Shown here piece after piece: positions 36,901 through 41,728 of a stretch of 64,000 bases of DNA. The position numbers and the translations under genes were made by a program. The first letter of the stretch is position 1. Every line of letters starts with the position of its first letter. The notes under the pieces were generated by a model, which saw nothing but the letters and a program-made list of their open reading frames with translations, was not told the origin of the DNA and searched no databases. The stretch covers positions 1,941,001 to 2,005,000 of the forward strand of contig WPIO01000057.1 in assembly GCA_009760855.2 (NCBI GenBank), read 5' to 3'. This DNA is from Cristatella mucedo (lineage: Eukaryota; Bryozoa; Phylactolaemata; Cristatellidae).

Positions 36901-39649
36901 GAGGAAATGCATTTTATCTTGAGATTATGTTGATAAAAGGACGGGTCTCTTAAAGATCCATCCGAGCTTCCGTTCTGAATCTGCTGGGTCCCATAAGAGC
37001 TTCCTTTTTAATAATAATAATAATAATAATAATTCACTTGATAAAGCGCCCTCAGAGAACTTAATCTCTCTCTAGGCGCTTTACATTTGCTGTAAAGTGA
37101 AATGCAATTGAAAAGTAAGTAAAATCATGCTTGAAAAAAAAAACGAAATGAATAATATGGTTAGGGGTGACATGCACAGGGTCAGCATGCAAATGTGGTT
37201 AGTGGCAGCATTCACAGTGTCAGCACGCATAAGCACATGAAGGACGAATCACAGGGACCCACTGAATGCTGTTCTAAATAGGTGTGTTTTTAAGTTCCTT
37301 TTAAATGTGGTCAGGTCAGGGGATGTTCTGACGCAGGTCGGGAGAGAGTTCCAGGCTTTGGGAGCATATGAACTAAATGCACGGTCTCCAAAGGATTTAA
37401 GGTTTGTATGAGGTATTTCTAGACTGTTGGATTCCGAAAAGCGGGTGGTACGATGCTTAGCCTGATGGGGTAGTATATCTGACAGATAGGCTGGAGCCAT
37501 AGAATGAAGGGACCTAAAAGTGAGCGACAAAACCTTTTTCTGTGCTTGAAGGAAGACGCACTCGCAGCTTGCTGGACCGTAAAAAGCGTACGCGCTAGAA
37601 AGTTTGCTGCAGAGGAGGCCGTGGCGTACTGCTACCACCCAATGACGGCAGGTACGTTTCAAGCGAATCCAGTTGACCTATTGAAGCAGTATTCTAGGAA
37701 GAGCCTCAGTGACTTATTGTTTACTTCGGTTGAAGGAGATCTCCTTAAGCAAGGCTAATAAATTCAGTCCTTAAGAAAGGATCCCTTCGAAATAGATTAT
37801 TCGCACTGTAACCAAATGATATATGATTTGCGTTCTACTCCAAACAACTAAAATACGGCGATTTAGTACAGCATTCCATTGAGGCAGTCGAAATTCTAAA
37901 ATGCTGAAATATAGGATTTATATTTCGTCTCTCGCTACAAGCCGAAAGTCGAGAAAATTTTTAACCAAAAATCTATGAGCAGGAGAGGACAAACGAAAAC
38001 TGTCTCTGACTGTTTTATTTTCTCTAAAACGCTTTCCCTAGAGCAGAGAAAAACACATAATATAGCTCGCTGATCGCTCGGATAATCTGCCAGTCGATAG
38101 TTGTGATAACGAATGAAGAGTGTGACTGCCTGGGAGCTACAATTCTGCAGTGCAGTGCAGGCATTCTGGACTTAGTCTCTCTCTCTTTTTAGTTTGGCTT
38201 AGGGGATGGCATTCAAAAGAGATAGGATATATCCTGTAGCATTTGCATGCAACCTGAATGTTCAGTGTCAAAGTGATCTTTCAGAGGATGACGACAGCAG
38301 CTCTACAGTCCATTGTCATTGCTTAGCTAGGCATCGCTATGCAAATGGAATATTATTATAGTTATTATCACTGCTAAATTTTGACCTTGCTTAGATAAAA
38401 AATAGCACAGCCAATCTGGTCAATGTATTTTTTACTTCCTGATTAGGCTTCTGAAACTCACTATCCGAAGATCTTCCTGCCTCTACAGTCAGACCTTTAC
38501 CAATCGTGCATAACTCTGCCGCTAGGCTTGTCTGTCGTGAACATTTAAAATTCCACATTAGATCAATTCTCACTGACCTATACTCGCTCACCATGAAGCA
38601 ACTTATTGACCCTAATCGTTGCCACTCAATTTTAGGTCTTAATTCTCTTGCTCAAATATATTTACCAAAAATACTTCCAGCTCAGGCTATGCATAATGCC
38701 ACCTGGTCCTTCAACTCAAGTCGCTTAGCTATGCCTCGAACAAACCTCAAACCGATTGAGACCGTGCCTGCTGATCGTAGACTCCCAAAGCCTGGAAGTC
38801 ACTCCTGACTGACATTAAGACGTTACTTGAAGGCATTCAAAAAGGAGCTAAACACCCGATCCTCACACCTGTGGCTGTGTAGTTGTTAATTGTCATTTGA
38901 ATACTTATTCGTGCTGACAACGTGCACTCTATCCAATATCCCATTGAAGTGCTTCTTTTCCAGTATATGTAAATAACCTAGAAATATATTTAGTTTTCTT
39001 ATGATGCTAAACATGTACCTTGTTATTTTTATTGTTTTGGTATTATTTTGTGGCTCAGAGAAGAGGCGATTTAGAAAGAATTTCCTATGCACTTTTGTAG
39101 AAAATGTTTCCCAAGAAAGAGATGGTGAGACAATCTTTACGGCAAGAGATGAGCCCTCTTATTATGGGGATCGAGACGGTACGTGGCTCGTGCATTAGGA
39201 CGATACTCATTGCGACATCCTTGTTATCATGTTTACTGTCGCTGATTTCTTCTTTGTTAGTTACTGCCAGGACGTAGTTTGTACGACACTTTGATAGTTC
39301 ATAATGAGTTTTGTAGTTGAATTAATTATTTCATTTCCGCTTCAATCGATTTTCAAAGCTGATGATTGGATAACCGGCAGCGGCATCTTGCTTTTAGACA
39401 AAGGCCAGTAACTGCTATTCTCGTTCAGTTTTGATTTTTTTCTCTTTAGATAAAGCCACGGAGCATGTAGATCTACTCACACGCATGCCGTCGTTGTCTC
39501 AAATTATGGAAAAACTTGCAGCTTCCGGTGTTTCAACAATCCAGGACGAGATGCGCTTCGAGAACGCTGCATTTCACTTCACAAAAAACTTCGAAAGGCC
39601 GAGCCCTGCAGAACTGTGCGATCTGCTAGTTTTCAATGAGATATTTTGA
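156..39649 (+). CDS. GSAP: Gene A: GSAP-like protein, 20 proposed exons, apparently complete
   Basis: In vertebrates GSAP is a cytosolic protein whose C-terminal 16 kDa fragment is reported to associate with gamma-secretase and the APP C-terminal fragment; the fly homologue is pigeon/linotte. Twenty exons on the + strand were assembled from acceptor and donor sites and phase matching: 156-240, 1826-1899, 6865-6943, 7824-7976, 8296-8339, 10589-10751, 17425-17613, 17866-17943, 19694-19786, 20259-20305, 20500-20682, 26714-26904, 29017-29092, 29564-29632, 29906-30162, 30785-30870, 32911-33045, 37556-37708, 39059-39178, 39450-39649. They total 2475 bases, exactly 825 codons with a TGA stop. Blocks follow family order: [93 protein letters not shown]. 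Weak points are the donor at 10751, exon 14, both ends of exon 18, and two helical stretches of the vertebrate protein that seem short here. Family identity is much surer than each boundary. Confidence 0.82.
241..1825 (+). other. Gene A intron 1
   Basis: An A+T-leaning stretch of about 1.6 kb between the exon 1 donor and the exon 2 acceptor. I see no repeat copy, RNA gene or convincing extra exon in it. Confidence 0.6.
1826..1899 (+). CDS. GSAP: Gene A exon 2
   Basis: Strong acceptor (ttttctttggcag) and consensus donor (atg|gtaagt); phase 1 in, phase 0 out. It encodes [18 protein letters not shown] and a short tail, matching the vertebrate block around NGNIIYTY. Its counterpart in gene B (49938-50014) shares half its residues and the same donor position. 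Confidence 0.8.
2160..2275 (-). mobile_element. Old LINE fragment (L2-like C-terminal coding remnant)
   Basis: On the minus strand the reading frame [16 protein letters not shown] resembles the last coding stretch of the window's LINE ([16 protein letters not shown] in younger copies). The piece ttccaggcctttgg, also typical of minus copies, follows. Heavily mutated. Confidence 0.5.
2380..2475 (-). repeat. Possible tRNA-derived SINE fragment
   Basis: The string ggattcaaacccgccacctc is the reverse complement of a B-box-containing SINE head seen elsewhere in the window (27595, 52080). Only this part is recognisable. Confidence 0.4.
3578..3655 (-). mobile_element. LINE 3' end fragment
   Basis: Reverse complement of the LINE tail: ataataacacacttgacaaa followed by the cctcagagaattcaatctc and gtgctttacatttgctgc motifs. 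Only the terminal 80 bases remain, joined directly to a GA microsatellite region. Confidence 0.75.
3713..3802 (+). repeat. (GA)n microsatellite
   Basis: About 90 bases of nearly pure GA dinucleotide. It creates long artificial serine-leucine reading frames on the other strand. Confidence 0.98.
4118..4313 (+). repeat. Dispersed repeat shared with 62616-62833 (LINE-like)
   Basis: Shares cttctacaattcttacgcaa and a following pattern of ctcctgctac and cctgagctactt blocks with 62616-62833. The translated start ([15 protein letters not shown]) resembles the conserved end of LINE ORF2 proteins (GPRLWNSLP type), so it may be a second, older LINE family. Confidence 0.5.
4700..4936 (+). mobile_element. 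LINE 3' fragment with TTA tail
   Basis: Contains the hallmark order of the family: ggctgccactaatcacattt, tgctgaccctgtgcat, a tttgcag segment, agaaagagattgatttctct, then a TTATTATTATTA tail ending near 4936. Confidence 0.85.
5085..5460 (-). mobile_element. LINE 3' fragments, one nested in another
   Basis: Two reversed LINE tails occur in series (about 5085-5145 and 5146-5215), each starting with an ATA/AAT-rich tract followed by ctctttctaggc. The LINE body then continues to about 5460 (catgatcagcatgcaa, ttctttttaaatatag). This is best explained by a second tail inserted into, or recombined with, the first. Confidence 0.6.
6865..6943 (+). CDS. GSAP: Gene A exon 3
   Basis: Encodes [13 protein letters not shown], matching the vertebrate block NSERTLLAASLVQ, and leaves at ctg|gtgagg in phase 1, as required by exon 4. 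The acceptor (aaatcag) is in phase 0 as required by exon 2, but its pyrimidine tract is modest. An alternative acceptor at 6827 would add residues resembling the family (CDFDATNQ) but breaks the phase. Confidence 0.62.
7071..7450 (+). mobile_element. LINE ORF2 C-terminal fragment
   Basis: Encodes [20 protein letters not shown], then [18 protein letters not shown], the typical L2/CR1 end of the reverse transcriptase ORF, with frame damage near the 3' end. It lies in the intron just upstream of exon 4. Confidence 0.85.
7480..8250 (+). other. Locally GC/CpG-rich block around exon 4
   Basis: This stretch is visibly richer in CG dinucleotides (cgccggccgcgc, gcgcgagcggcgc) than the AT-rich introns around it, and it contains exon 4. 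It could be an unmethylated island or an alternative promoter; no direct evidence. Confidence 0.4.
7824..7976 (+). CDS. GSAP: Gene A exon 4, with a GC donor
   Basis: Acceptor aataattgcag in phase 1; ends in phase 1 at gaag|gcaagc, a GC splice donor matching the usual context of GC-AG introns. It encodes [23 protein letters not shown] and ALVLAHEE, which match vertebrate LTLLVEIHP, YIWVQFLY and HLLLISEE. Gene B exon 4 has the same phases, is one codon longer and uses a GT donor at the matching place. Confidence 0.82.
8296..8339 (+). CDS. GSAP: Gene A exon 5
   Basis: A 44-base exon between tgtactttttag and cac|gtacgt, phase 1 in and 0 out. It encodes [14 protein letters not shown], continuing the AHEE block as the vertebrate KYIEQFRIHV does. 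Gene B exon 5 (57427-57464) has the same phases. Confidence 0.75.
8440..8552 (+). repeat. CT/CA low-complexity tract
   Basis: Mixed TTTCTC, CTCTCT and CACACA runs of about 110 bases leading into a SINE. Confidence 0.9.
8558..8742 (+). mobile_element. tRNA-derived SINE
   Basis: Head with ttaaggcactcgctcttc and the B-box-like gaggtttgaatccggtag, then the family body tgcaagcggttgtgatagcc and the 3' end gaggctgttaaatcagctaa. Confidence 0.8.
8787..8880 (+). repeat. (CT)n microsatellite
   Basis: Interrupted CT repeat between the SINE and the next LINE tail. Confidence 0.95.
8881..9065 (+). mobile_element. LINE 3' fragment
   Basis: Starts at actaaccacatttgcatgct and ends at the gagggcgctttatcaagagc and TTATTATTATT tail. 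Confidence 0.88.
9105..9292 (+). repeat. C run, (CT)n and (CA)n microsatellites
   Basis: A poly-C run, then about 60 bases of CT, mixed CTTT blocks, and a pure CA run from about 9237 to 9292. Confidence 0.97.
9300..10588 (+). other. Intron 5 remainder, nothing recognised
   Basis: A+T-rich sequence without a repeat copy I can name. A very good acceptor-like site lies at 9385-9404 but the frame behind it meets a stop without a usable donor. Confidence 0.5.
10589..10751 (+). CDS. GSAP: Gene A exon 6
   Basis: Acceptor gattgtcgcag in phase 0. It encodes [16 protein letters not shown] and [13 protein letters not shown], matching vertebrate EDFVWAQWD and YNLMFEVPL. The best-looking donor (gtg|gtaggt) ends the exon at 10747 in phase 0, but exon 7 needs phase 1, which the weaker gtag|gtggct at 10751 supplies and which also gives the better family alignment. 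The 3' boundary is uncertain by 4 bases. Confidence 0.75.
10752..12900 (+). other. Intron 6, left part
   Basis: No gene recognised. The only clear structure is an 18-base unit (aagggcagttacctttag) repeated twice without a spacer at 12502-12537. Confidence 0.5.
12502..12537 (+). repeat. Two perfect 18-base tandem units
   Basis: aagggcagttacctttag occurs twice in direct succession. Confidence 0.95.
12907..13420 (-). mobile_element. LINE 3' fragment, older copy
   Basis: Reversed tail (aataataatacattcgtata), gaactgaatctcttcctagg and ggcactttacagatgctg, then body motifs including ggttctaggctttggaag. Many substitutions. Confidence 0.75.
13597..13745 (-). mobile_element. LINE 3' fragment
   Basis: aataataataatgatattgc, then cttcagagaactcaagctct and cgctttaaatttgctgcaaa; a short truncated reversed copy. 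Confidence 0.8.
14440..14700 (-). repeat. Dispersed repeat shared with 31700-31960
   Basis: Shares gttccagtctagcacctgc / gttctacattctagaacctg, aatagcttctgtcgtt / tatagcttctgccacc, the gaggaat..ctaatttattg core and the gagggca..gctgaaactgga core with 31700-31960. It is probably an older retroelement; the strand is inferred only from the similar layout of minus LINE copies. Confidence 0.5.
14790..15305 (+). mobile_element. LINE 3' fragment
   Basis: From gcatcgacttcaaggttctg (the RIDFKVL coding motif) through tggctccagcctacctatca to the ATTATTATTC tail. Coding frames are broken. Confidence 0.82.
15306..17424 (+). other. Intron 6, right part
   Basis: No gene recognised apart from a perfect hairpin at 16949-16983. 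Several short open frames here lack family similarity. Confidence 0.5.
16949..16983. repeat. Perfect 16-base-pair hairpin
   Basis: cttttggactagcggc, a 3-base loop (ttg), then its exact reverse complement. It is not associated with a T-tract or a recognisable element edge. Confidence 0.95.
17425..17613 (+). CDS. GSAP: Gene A exon 7
   Basis: Encodes [31 protein letters not shown] and [11 protein letters not shown]. The middle piece matches vertebrate LCVFTNHTGSLCVCY and the last one ITYSVFYIHKGH. The donor att|gtaagc is in phase 1. The acceptor at 17424 (gtactag) is inferred from phase and alignment; a much stronger one (tctttttcag, 17463) has the same phase and would shorten the exon by 13 codons. 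Confidence 0.72.
17672..17822 (+). mobile_element. tRNA-derived SINE with LINE-like 3' end
   Basis: tggttaaggtgctcgc head, gaggtcgtgggctcgaaccc as B box, then gtctgaatagagatcaagtt and aatgctatgcaaag, which resemble the LINE tail (agaaagagattgagttctc, then ggcgcttta). It sits in the 252-base intron between exons 7 and 8. Confidence 0.72.
17866..17943 (+). CDS. GSAP: Gene A exon 8
   Basis: A 78-base exon with a strong acceptor (tttcttttttag) and consensus donor (aca|gtaagt), phase 1 to 1. It encodes [14 protein letters not shown] and CFIPH, aligning with vertebrate SKTFTTSLENVG and GITFLN. Confidence 0.75.
18455..18620 (+). mobile_element. Degenerate tRNA-derived SINE
   Basis: gtagccagctgcaagtagag and gatagccgcttaggc match the SINE body seen at 8640-8690. 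The B box is no longer clear. Confidence 0.45.
18910..18958 (+). repeat. (AT)n microsatellite
   Basis: About 48 bases of pure AT. Confidence 0.98.
19694..19786 (+). CDS. GSAP: Gene A exon 9
   Basis: Acceptor ctaattttacag, donor aga|gtgagt, phase 1 to 1. It encodes [20 protein letters not shown], one of the clearest family matches (vertebrate LDYYVAVYLPGHFFHLLNV). Confidence 0.88.
19951..20008. repeat. Inverted repeat with 17-base arms
   Basis: gtacttccctctgtcaa (19951-19967) and its exact reverse complement (19992-20008) flank a G-run and C-run spacer, giving a long foldback inside intron 9. It may be a remnant of a small inverted-repeat element. Confidence 0.9.
20259..20305 (+). CDS. GSAP: Gene A exon 10
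   Basis: A 47-base exon between ggttatgcacag and cag|gtatgc, phase 1 to 0. It encodes [15 protein letters not shown], standing where the vertebrate has NEMIDMLPHCPLQ, and joins exon 11 in frame. Similarity is modest; the phase fit on both sides is the main support. Confidence 0.58.
20500..20682 (+). CDS. GSAP: Gene A exon 11
   Basis: Phase 0 to 0, acceptor ttgcttaag and donor cag|gtacag. It encodes [20 protein letters not shown] and an alpha-helical stretch ending [11 protein letters not shown], matching vertebrate GSLVLDCCSGKLYRALLS and LHCALYCGQ. Confidence 0.82.
21625..21712 (+). mobile_element. LINE 3' fragment
   Basis: aaatgtaaagcgcctagaaa, gattgagttctctgacggcg, then an ATTATTGTTATTAT tail. 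Confidence 0.85.
21743..21824 (+). repeat. 37-base direct duplication
   Basis: Two units (21743-21779 and 21788-21824) starting attaacg and ending acattttcaggt differ at three positions and are 8 bases apart. Confidence 0.92.
21828..22175 (-). mobile_element. LINE 3' fragment (left arm of head-to-head pair)
   Basis: aataatgcacttgataaacc, then the full reversed family order including gtgacatgcacagggtcagc and ttccaggctttgggagcata. It stops at 22175 where a + strand copy begins. Confidence 0.9.
22176..22556 (+). mobile_element. LINE 3' fragment (right arm of head-to-head pair)
   Basis: From aggtcccttcattctcttgc to the TATTATTATTG tail, more diverged than its left neighbour. Confidence 0.75.
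22562..22735 (+). mobile_element. tRNA-derived SINE with LINE-like 3' end
   Basis: Head with gtttggctcagtggctaaga, B box ggtcgtggggtcgagctccg, and a 3' part aatagagattaagttctctt plus atggcgctatacaa that closely parallels the LINE tail. Confidence 0.78.
24345..24735 (+). mobile_element. LINE 3' fragment
   Basis: Contains tcctttggagacagtgcttt, tatgctcccaaaacctggaa, and the tail gattgagttctgagggcgtt followed by a T-rich run. Confidence 0.85.
24958..25125 (-). mobile_element. LINE 3' fragment
   Basis: aataataataatgcacttga, aagtgccctcagagaactta and tctaggcgctttacatttgc; truncated near 25125. Confidence 0.88.
26315..26590 (+). mobile_element. LINE 3' fragment
   Basis: Contains catttagtgggtccctgtga, actaaccacatttgcatgct and gagattgagttctctgaggg, ending in ATTATTATTA about 120 bases before exon 12. 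Confidence 0.88.
26714..26904 (+). CDS. GSAP: Gene A exon 12
   Basis: Acceptor tttcgcacttccag in phase 0, donor cag|gtgagc in phase 2. It encodes [20 protein letters not shown] and a helical stretch ending RPPLGS, corresponding to vertebrate AQIIQWISENVSACHSFD and LLPYSSL. Confidence 0.72.
27497..27660 (-). mobile_element. tRNA-derived SINE
   Basis: Reverse complement shows the same body (agcctttatggctatcatca, ccgcttgcagtgg) and the B box within ggatttgaacccgcgacctc. Confidence 0.8.
27661..29016 (+). other. Intron 12, right part
   Basis: A+T-rich, nothing recognised. Confidence 0.5.
29017..29092 (+). CDS. GSAP: Gene A exon 13
   Basis: Very strong acceptor (ttcttttttttcag) and consensus donor (gga|gtaagt); phase 2 in, 0 out. 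It encodes [20 protein letters not shown]. It corresponds by position to vertebrate LLTWNTEIPGITLV, with weak similarity. Confidence 0.7.
29564..29632 (+). CDS. GSAP: Gene A candidate exon 14
   Basis: 69 bases between tacatataaatgttgcag and a consensus donor (tat|gtaagt), open in phase 0 to 0, exactly what exons 13 and 15 allow. The peptide ([16 protein letters not shown] core) has no clear family match, though it falls where the vertebrate protein has about 40 residues not otherwise accounted for. Confidence 0.4.
29906..30162 (+). CDS. GSAP: Gene A exon 15
   Basis: Open in one frame for 257 bases, acceptor gcgtttag in phase 0, donor cagag|gtaggt in phase 2. It encodes [20 protein letters not shown] (vertebrate RRSAAYVRNILDNAVKVIS), then an acidic and serine-rich end. 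The 5' boundary is less sure because an acceptor at 29825 (gaattttag) also exists. Confidence 0.68.
30785..30870 (+). CDS. GSAP: Gene A exon 16
   Basis: Acceptor gagcttatctttcag, donor aaag|gtcagt; phase 2 in, 1 out. It encodes [20 protein letters not shown] and LALPK, aligning with vertebrate FAVFHIMTRILEATNSLFLPLP. A LINE copy begins about 16 bases after the donor. Confidence 0.75.
30886..31085 (+). mobile_element. LINE 3' fragment just behind exon 16
   Basis: gagctgccacttaccattct, gaccctatgcaagtcacccc, then aaatagattattaggttctc and a TTATTATTATCATTATT tail. Confidence 0.85.
31700..31960 (-). repeat. Dispersed repeat shared with 14440-14700
   Basis: See the partner copy. Shared cores include tatagcttctgccacc and gaggaatataatcgctaatt. 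Orientation inferred. Confidence 0.5.
32911..33045 (+). CDS. GSAP: Gene A exon 17
   Basis: Acceptor ccttttcctcaacag, donor gcca|gtgagt, phase 1 to 1. It encodes [20 protein letters not shown] then [17 protein letters not shown], a clear match to vertebrate LHNLLHCIDSGVLLLTETAV in the C-terminal conserved region. Confidence 0.87.
34640..34930 (-). mobile_element. Old LINE 3' fragment
   Basis: gctttaagcttcttttcaaa, ttcgtcaagtcagcatg and gctcgaggctttgagagcg follow the reversed family order with many changes; no tail remains. Confidence 0.6.
36392..36412 (+). repeat. (GCTC)n short repeat
   Basis: About five tandem copies of gctc. Confidence 0.9.
37017..37535 (-). mobile_element. LINE fragment abutting exon 18
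   Basis: Begins with AATAATAAT at 37011-37032 and keeps a readable frame on the minus strand ([40 protein letters not shown]), among the least decayed copies here. Its 5' truncation point is at about 37535 or, if the shared 13-mer at 37536-37548 belongs to it, about 37548, directly upstream of the exon 18 acceptor. Confidence 0.9.
37556..37708 (+). CDS. GSAP: Gene A exon 18
   Basis: Encodes [20 protein letters not shown] then [15 protein letters not shown], matching vertebrate IVRLPPLIGQKICRLWDHPM and NHVTRLLQNYKKQP. Two acceptors fit phase 1 (37555 gaag and 37567 gcag). Two donors fit phase 1: gcag|gtacgt at 37651, a strong site, and ctca|gtgact at 37708, weaker but keeping the conserved DLLKQYSR block. 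Both donors could be used. The frame runs on to a stop at 37759. Confidence 0.7.
37760..38479 (+). other. Intron 18, left part
   Basis: No repeat or exon recognised. Confidence 0.5.
38480..39050 (+). mobile_element. LINE 3' fragment running into the exon 19 acceptor
   Basis: Encodes [18 protein letters not shown], a conserved L2-type ORF2 segment, then decayed sequence to a T-rich tail (tgttatttttattgttttgg). The tail ends about 8 bases before exon 19 and appears to supply its pyrimidine tract. Confidence 0.75.
39059..39178 (+). CDS. GSAP: Gene A exon 19
   Basis: Acceptor ttttgtggctcag, donor gacg|gtacgt, phase 1 to 1. It encodes a charged segment ([20 protein letters not shown], then [19 protein letters not shown]) without a vertebrate counterpart I can name. 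It may be a lineage-specific insertion; it lies between two well-matched exons and keeps the frame open. Confidence 0.6.
39450..39649 (+). CDS. GSAP: Gene A exon 20 (C-terminus and stop)
   Basis: Strong acceptor (gatttttttctctttag) in phase 1; ends at TGA 39647-39649. It encodes [20 protein letters not shown] and ends [21 protein letters not shown] corresponds to the vertebrate LPLNYFIEILT block near the C-terminus, and the total end length is comparable. No AATAAA is visible before the next LINE. Confidence 0.8.
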
Positions 39650-39787
39650 AGGAAGCAAAAAAGCATGCGAATGCAGGGTTTCAATCGAGATTCTTTCGCA
39701 CGACTCTGCTCCAGTCCCTCTCAGCCAGAGCAGGTAATGAGACTCTCTGCGTCTGAGGACACTGTGTAAGCTCAATTTATTGTAATA

Positions 39788-39975
39788 AGAATAATAATAA
39801 TAATTCACTTGATAAAGCGCCCTCAGAGAACTTAATCTCTCTCTAGGCGCTTTACATTTGCTGTAAAGTGAAATGCAATTGAATGGTAAGTAAAATCATG
39901 CTTGAAAAACAAACGAAATGAATAATATGGTTAGGGGTGACATGCACAGGGTCAGCATGCAAATGTGGTTATTGT
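39788..39975 (-). mobile_element. LINE 3' fragment after gene A
   Basis: aataataattcacttgataa, agcgccctcagagaacttaa and gtgacatgcacagggtcagc; truncated at about 39975. The gene A 3' UTR may end before or inside it. Confidence 0.9.
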
Positions 39976-40387
39976 AGTTATTGCGTCTTGATTTTAAGGA
40001 GCAGTAATCATGATATTTAGTTTATAAGTAAGTGGATGCAGTGTATGAGTAACTATAACGTACAATATGAAGTCAGGCAGTGACTTAAATAACTATCTCT
40101 GATAAAGCTTAGATTCCTTCTCCGAAACACGGCATGCAATCATCTTAAAACATCAGGCCATTAGTTACATTACTTTTCATGGAGGAGATTTTCTGTGAAT
40201 TCTTGCACTGCACATGGTGGAGGTTAGGCAGTAGTGTTTCAGCCACTTAAAATTGACTCTCCTCTGATGGATGCTGTACCTATGTAATTGTCAGTACCCC
40301 GACTGCACGACTGGTGTAATCGGAGCCCCGTGGAACTGCTCAGCGACGCTTGTCGTCTACTGACCGTCAGTTTCCATGAGGTAGTAA

Positions 40388-41724
40388 TGTAACGCCGAAG
40401 GCTCGGCGGGGTAAGCTTGACCTGCCGCTTACCTAGCGGCGTAGCCTATCGCCTAATGCCGTTCGGTGCGCGCCTCCGCGCAATAAGCTGGCCGCCACGA
40501 AACGAGCGTTTCTGGCGCTGACCTGCTTACCGTTACTAAAGGGGGTCGTGAGTCCGCGGCGTGAATTGGAAGCAAGACACACAAATTGGGGATTTTACTG
40601 AACTTTATTCGCAAGCGCACAAAGTCGCTGCGCGTCTAGTTCAGCTTTATCTCCACACTCCTCGCACGTTCAACACTCTTGCGGAGGGAATACTCCTTCC
40701 TCTACACTAAGCGCGACCCGGACCCTAAACCCTAACCGGTGAACTAGGAATCCGTTCCCACCTGTGCCGAGGGAATACCCCAAACACGCCAACTTAAACA
40801 CTCGAGCGGAGGGAGTACTTCTCCACACTGAAGTGCGAACCGGAGTCTAAACCCTACCCGGTGAACTAGAACTCGGTTTCCACCAGTGCGACCGGAATAC
40901 TCCACAAACGCCAACTCAAGCACTCCTGCGGAGGAAATACTTCTCCACACTGAAGCGCGACCCGGAGCCTAAACCCTACCCGGTGAACTAGAGCTCCACA
41001 CACGCCAACTACGCCTAGCTCGCGCCGGCAAATCCCTATGCCGAGAGCACGTGCTAGCGCGCACACACACGACACAAAAGAAACACAAAACACGAAAGAA
41101 CACACAAAATGCCAGCTCGGGCGCGATACGACCGTATTTGGTGGGGTTCCACCGAATCCTCCTAGCGCTGTCTCGTCTTGTTCCGTCCATCGTCGGCGGA
41201 CAGCCCGCCCTCCTCCCTCGCTTTTAGAGAAACGAGTGCCCGACGGCGTCGAGGCGCAGAGCCGGACCAAAGACAAAAGACACGAGGCAAAAGACCCAGA
41301 GCGAGCGTCGCTCGACTCTTAAATACTTGGCTGAGACAATGGGGCAAGAGCTTAGTGGTATTGGGCCCGGACACCTTGGCCCATTACGGAAAGGAATGAC
41401 TACCGTTCCCAGGCCACTGGCAGGGCACCTCCGTCCAGCTTGAATGGCGAATGGGTTCCAGACGCTTCTTTCTTGGGAAGAGGGAAGGCGGGGGTTGACA
41501 GGCCAGCCAACATCTATCAGCAGCTTCCGCGAGTATCGGACCAATTCTAAAGGCCGAATCGCCGCTGCTCGTCTCCGAGCTTCCTGGCCTGCTCCTAAGC
41601 GCTTCCTCTCTAACCGCACTGACGCTCCTCTCTGGCTCACTGCTCCAGGACAAAGGGGCTCTAGCCCGGCGCCGAACAGCTCTTGTTCGCGCTAAAATTC
41701 AGCCAAAGCCAGCAGGGCGTTACA
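40388..41724. mobile_element. Solo LTR, 1337 bases
   Basis: Starts TGTAACGCC and ends GGCGTTACA, a perfect 9-base terminal inverted repeat with the TG...CA ends of retroviral-type LTRs. It is flanked on both sides by GTAA (40384-40387 and 41725-41728), a 4-base target duplication as made by many Ty3/Gypsy-type integrases. No gag, pol or second LTR is present, so it is a solo LTR left by recombination. It is GC-rich compared with its surroundings. Strand cannot be settled. Confidence 0.78.
40672..41005. repeat. Tandem repeat inside the solo LTR, about 2.7 units of about 122 bases
   Basis: Units beginning near 40672, 40796 and 40918 share gcggagggaatactt, ctccacactgaagcgcgacc, taaaccctacccggtgaact and cacgccaact blocks with small changes. 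Confidence 0.85.
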
Positions 41725-41728
41725 GTAA

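Larger units (their letters stand above)
33046..37016 (+). other. Intron 17 except its last LINE
   Basis: Contains one old reversed LINE fragment (34640-34930) and a short GCTC repeat (36392-36412). No exon is needed by phase, and none was recognised. Confidence 0.55.

Noticed and set aside
40388-41724. Overlapping open frames on both strands of the GC-rich block as genes
   Set aside because: They lie inside the solo LTR and its tandem repeat, and none has a retroviral or cellular domain.
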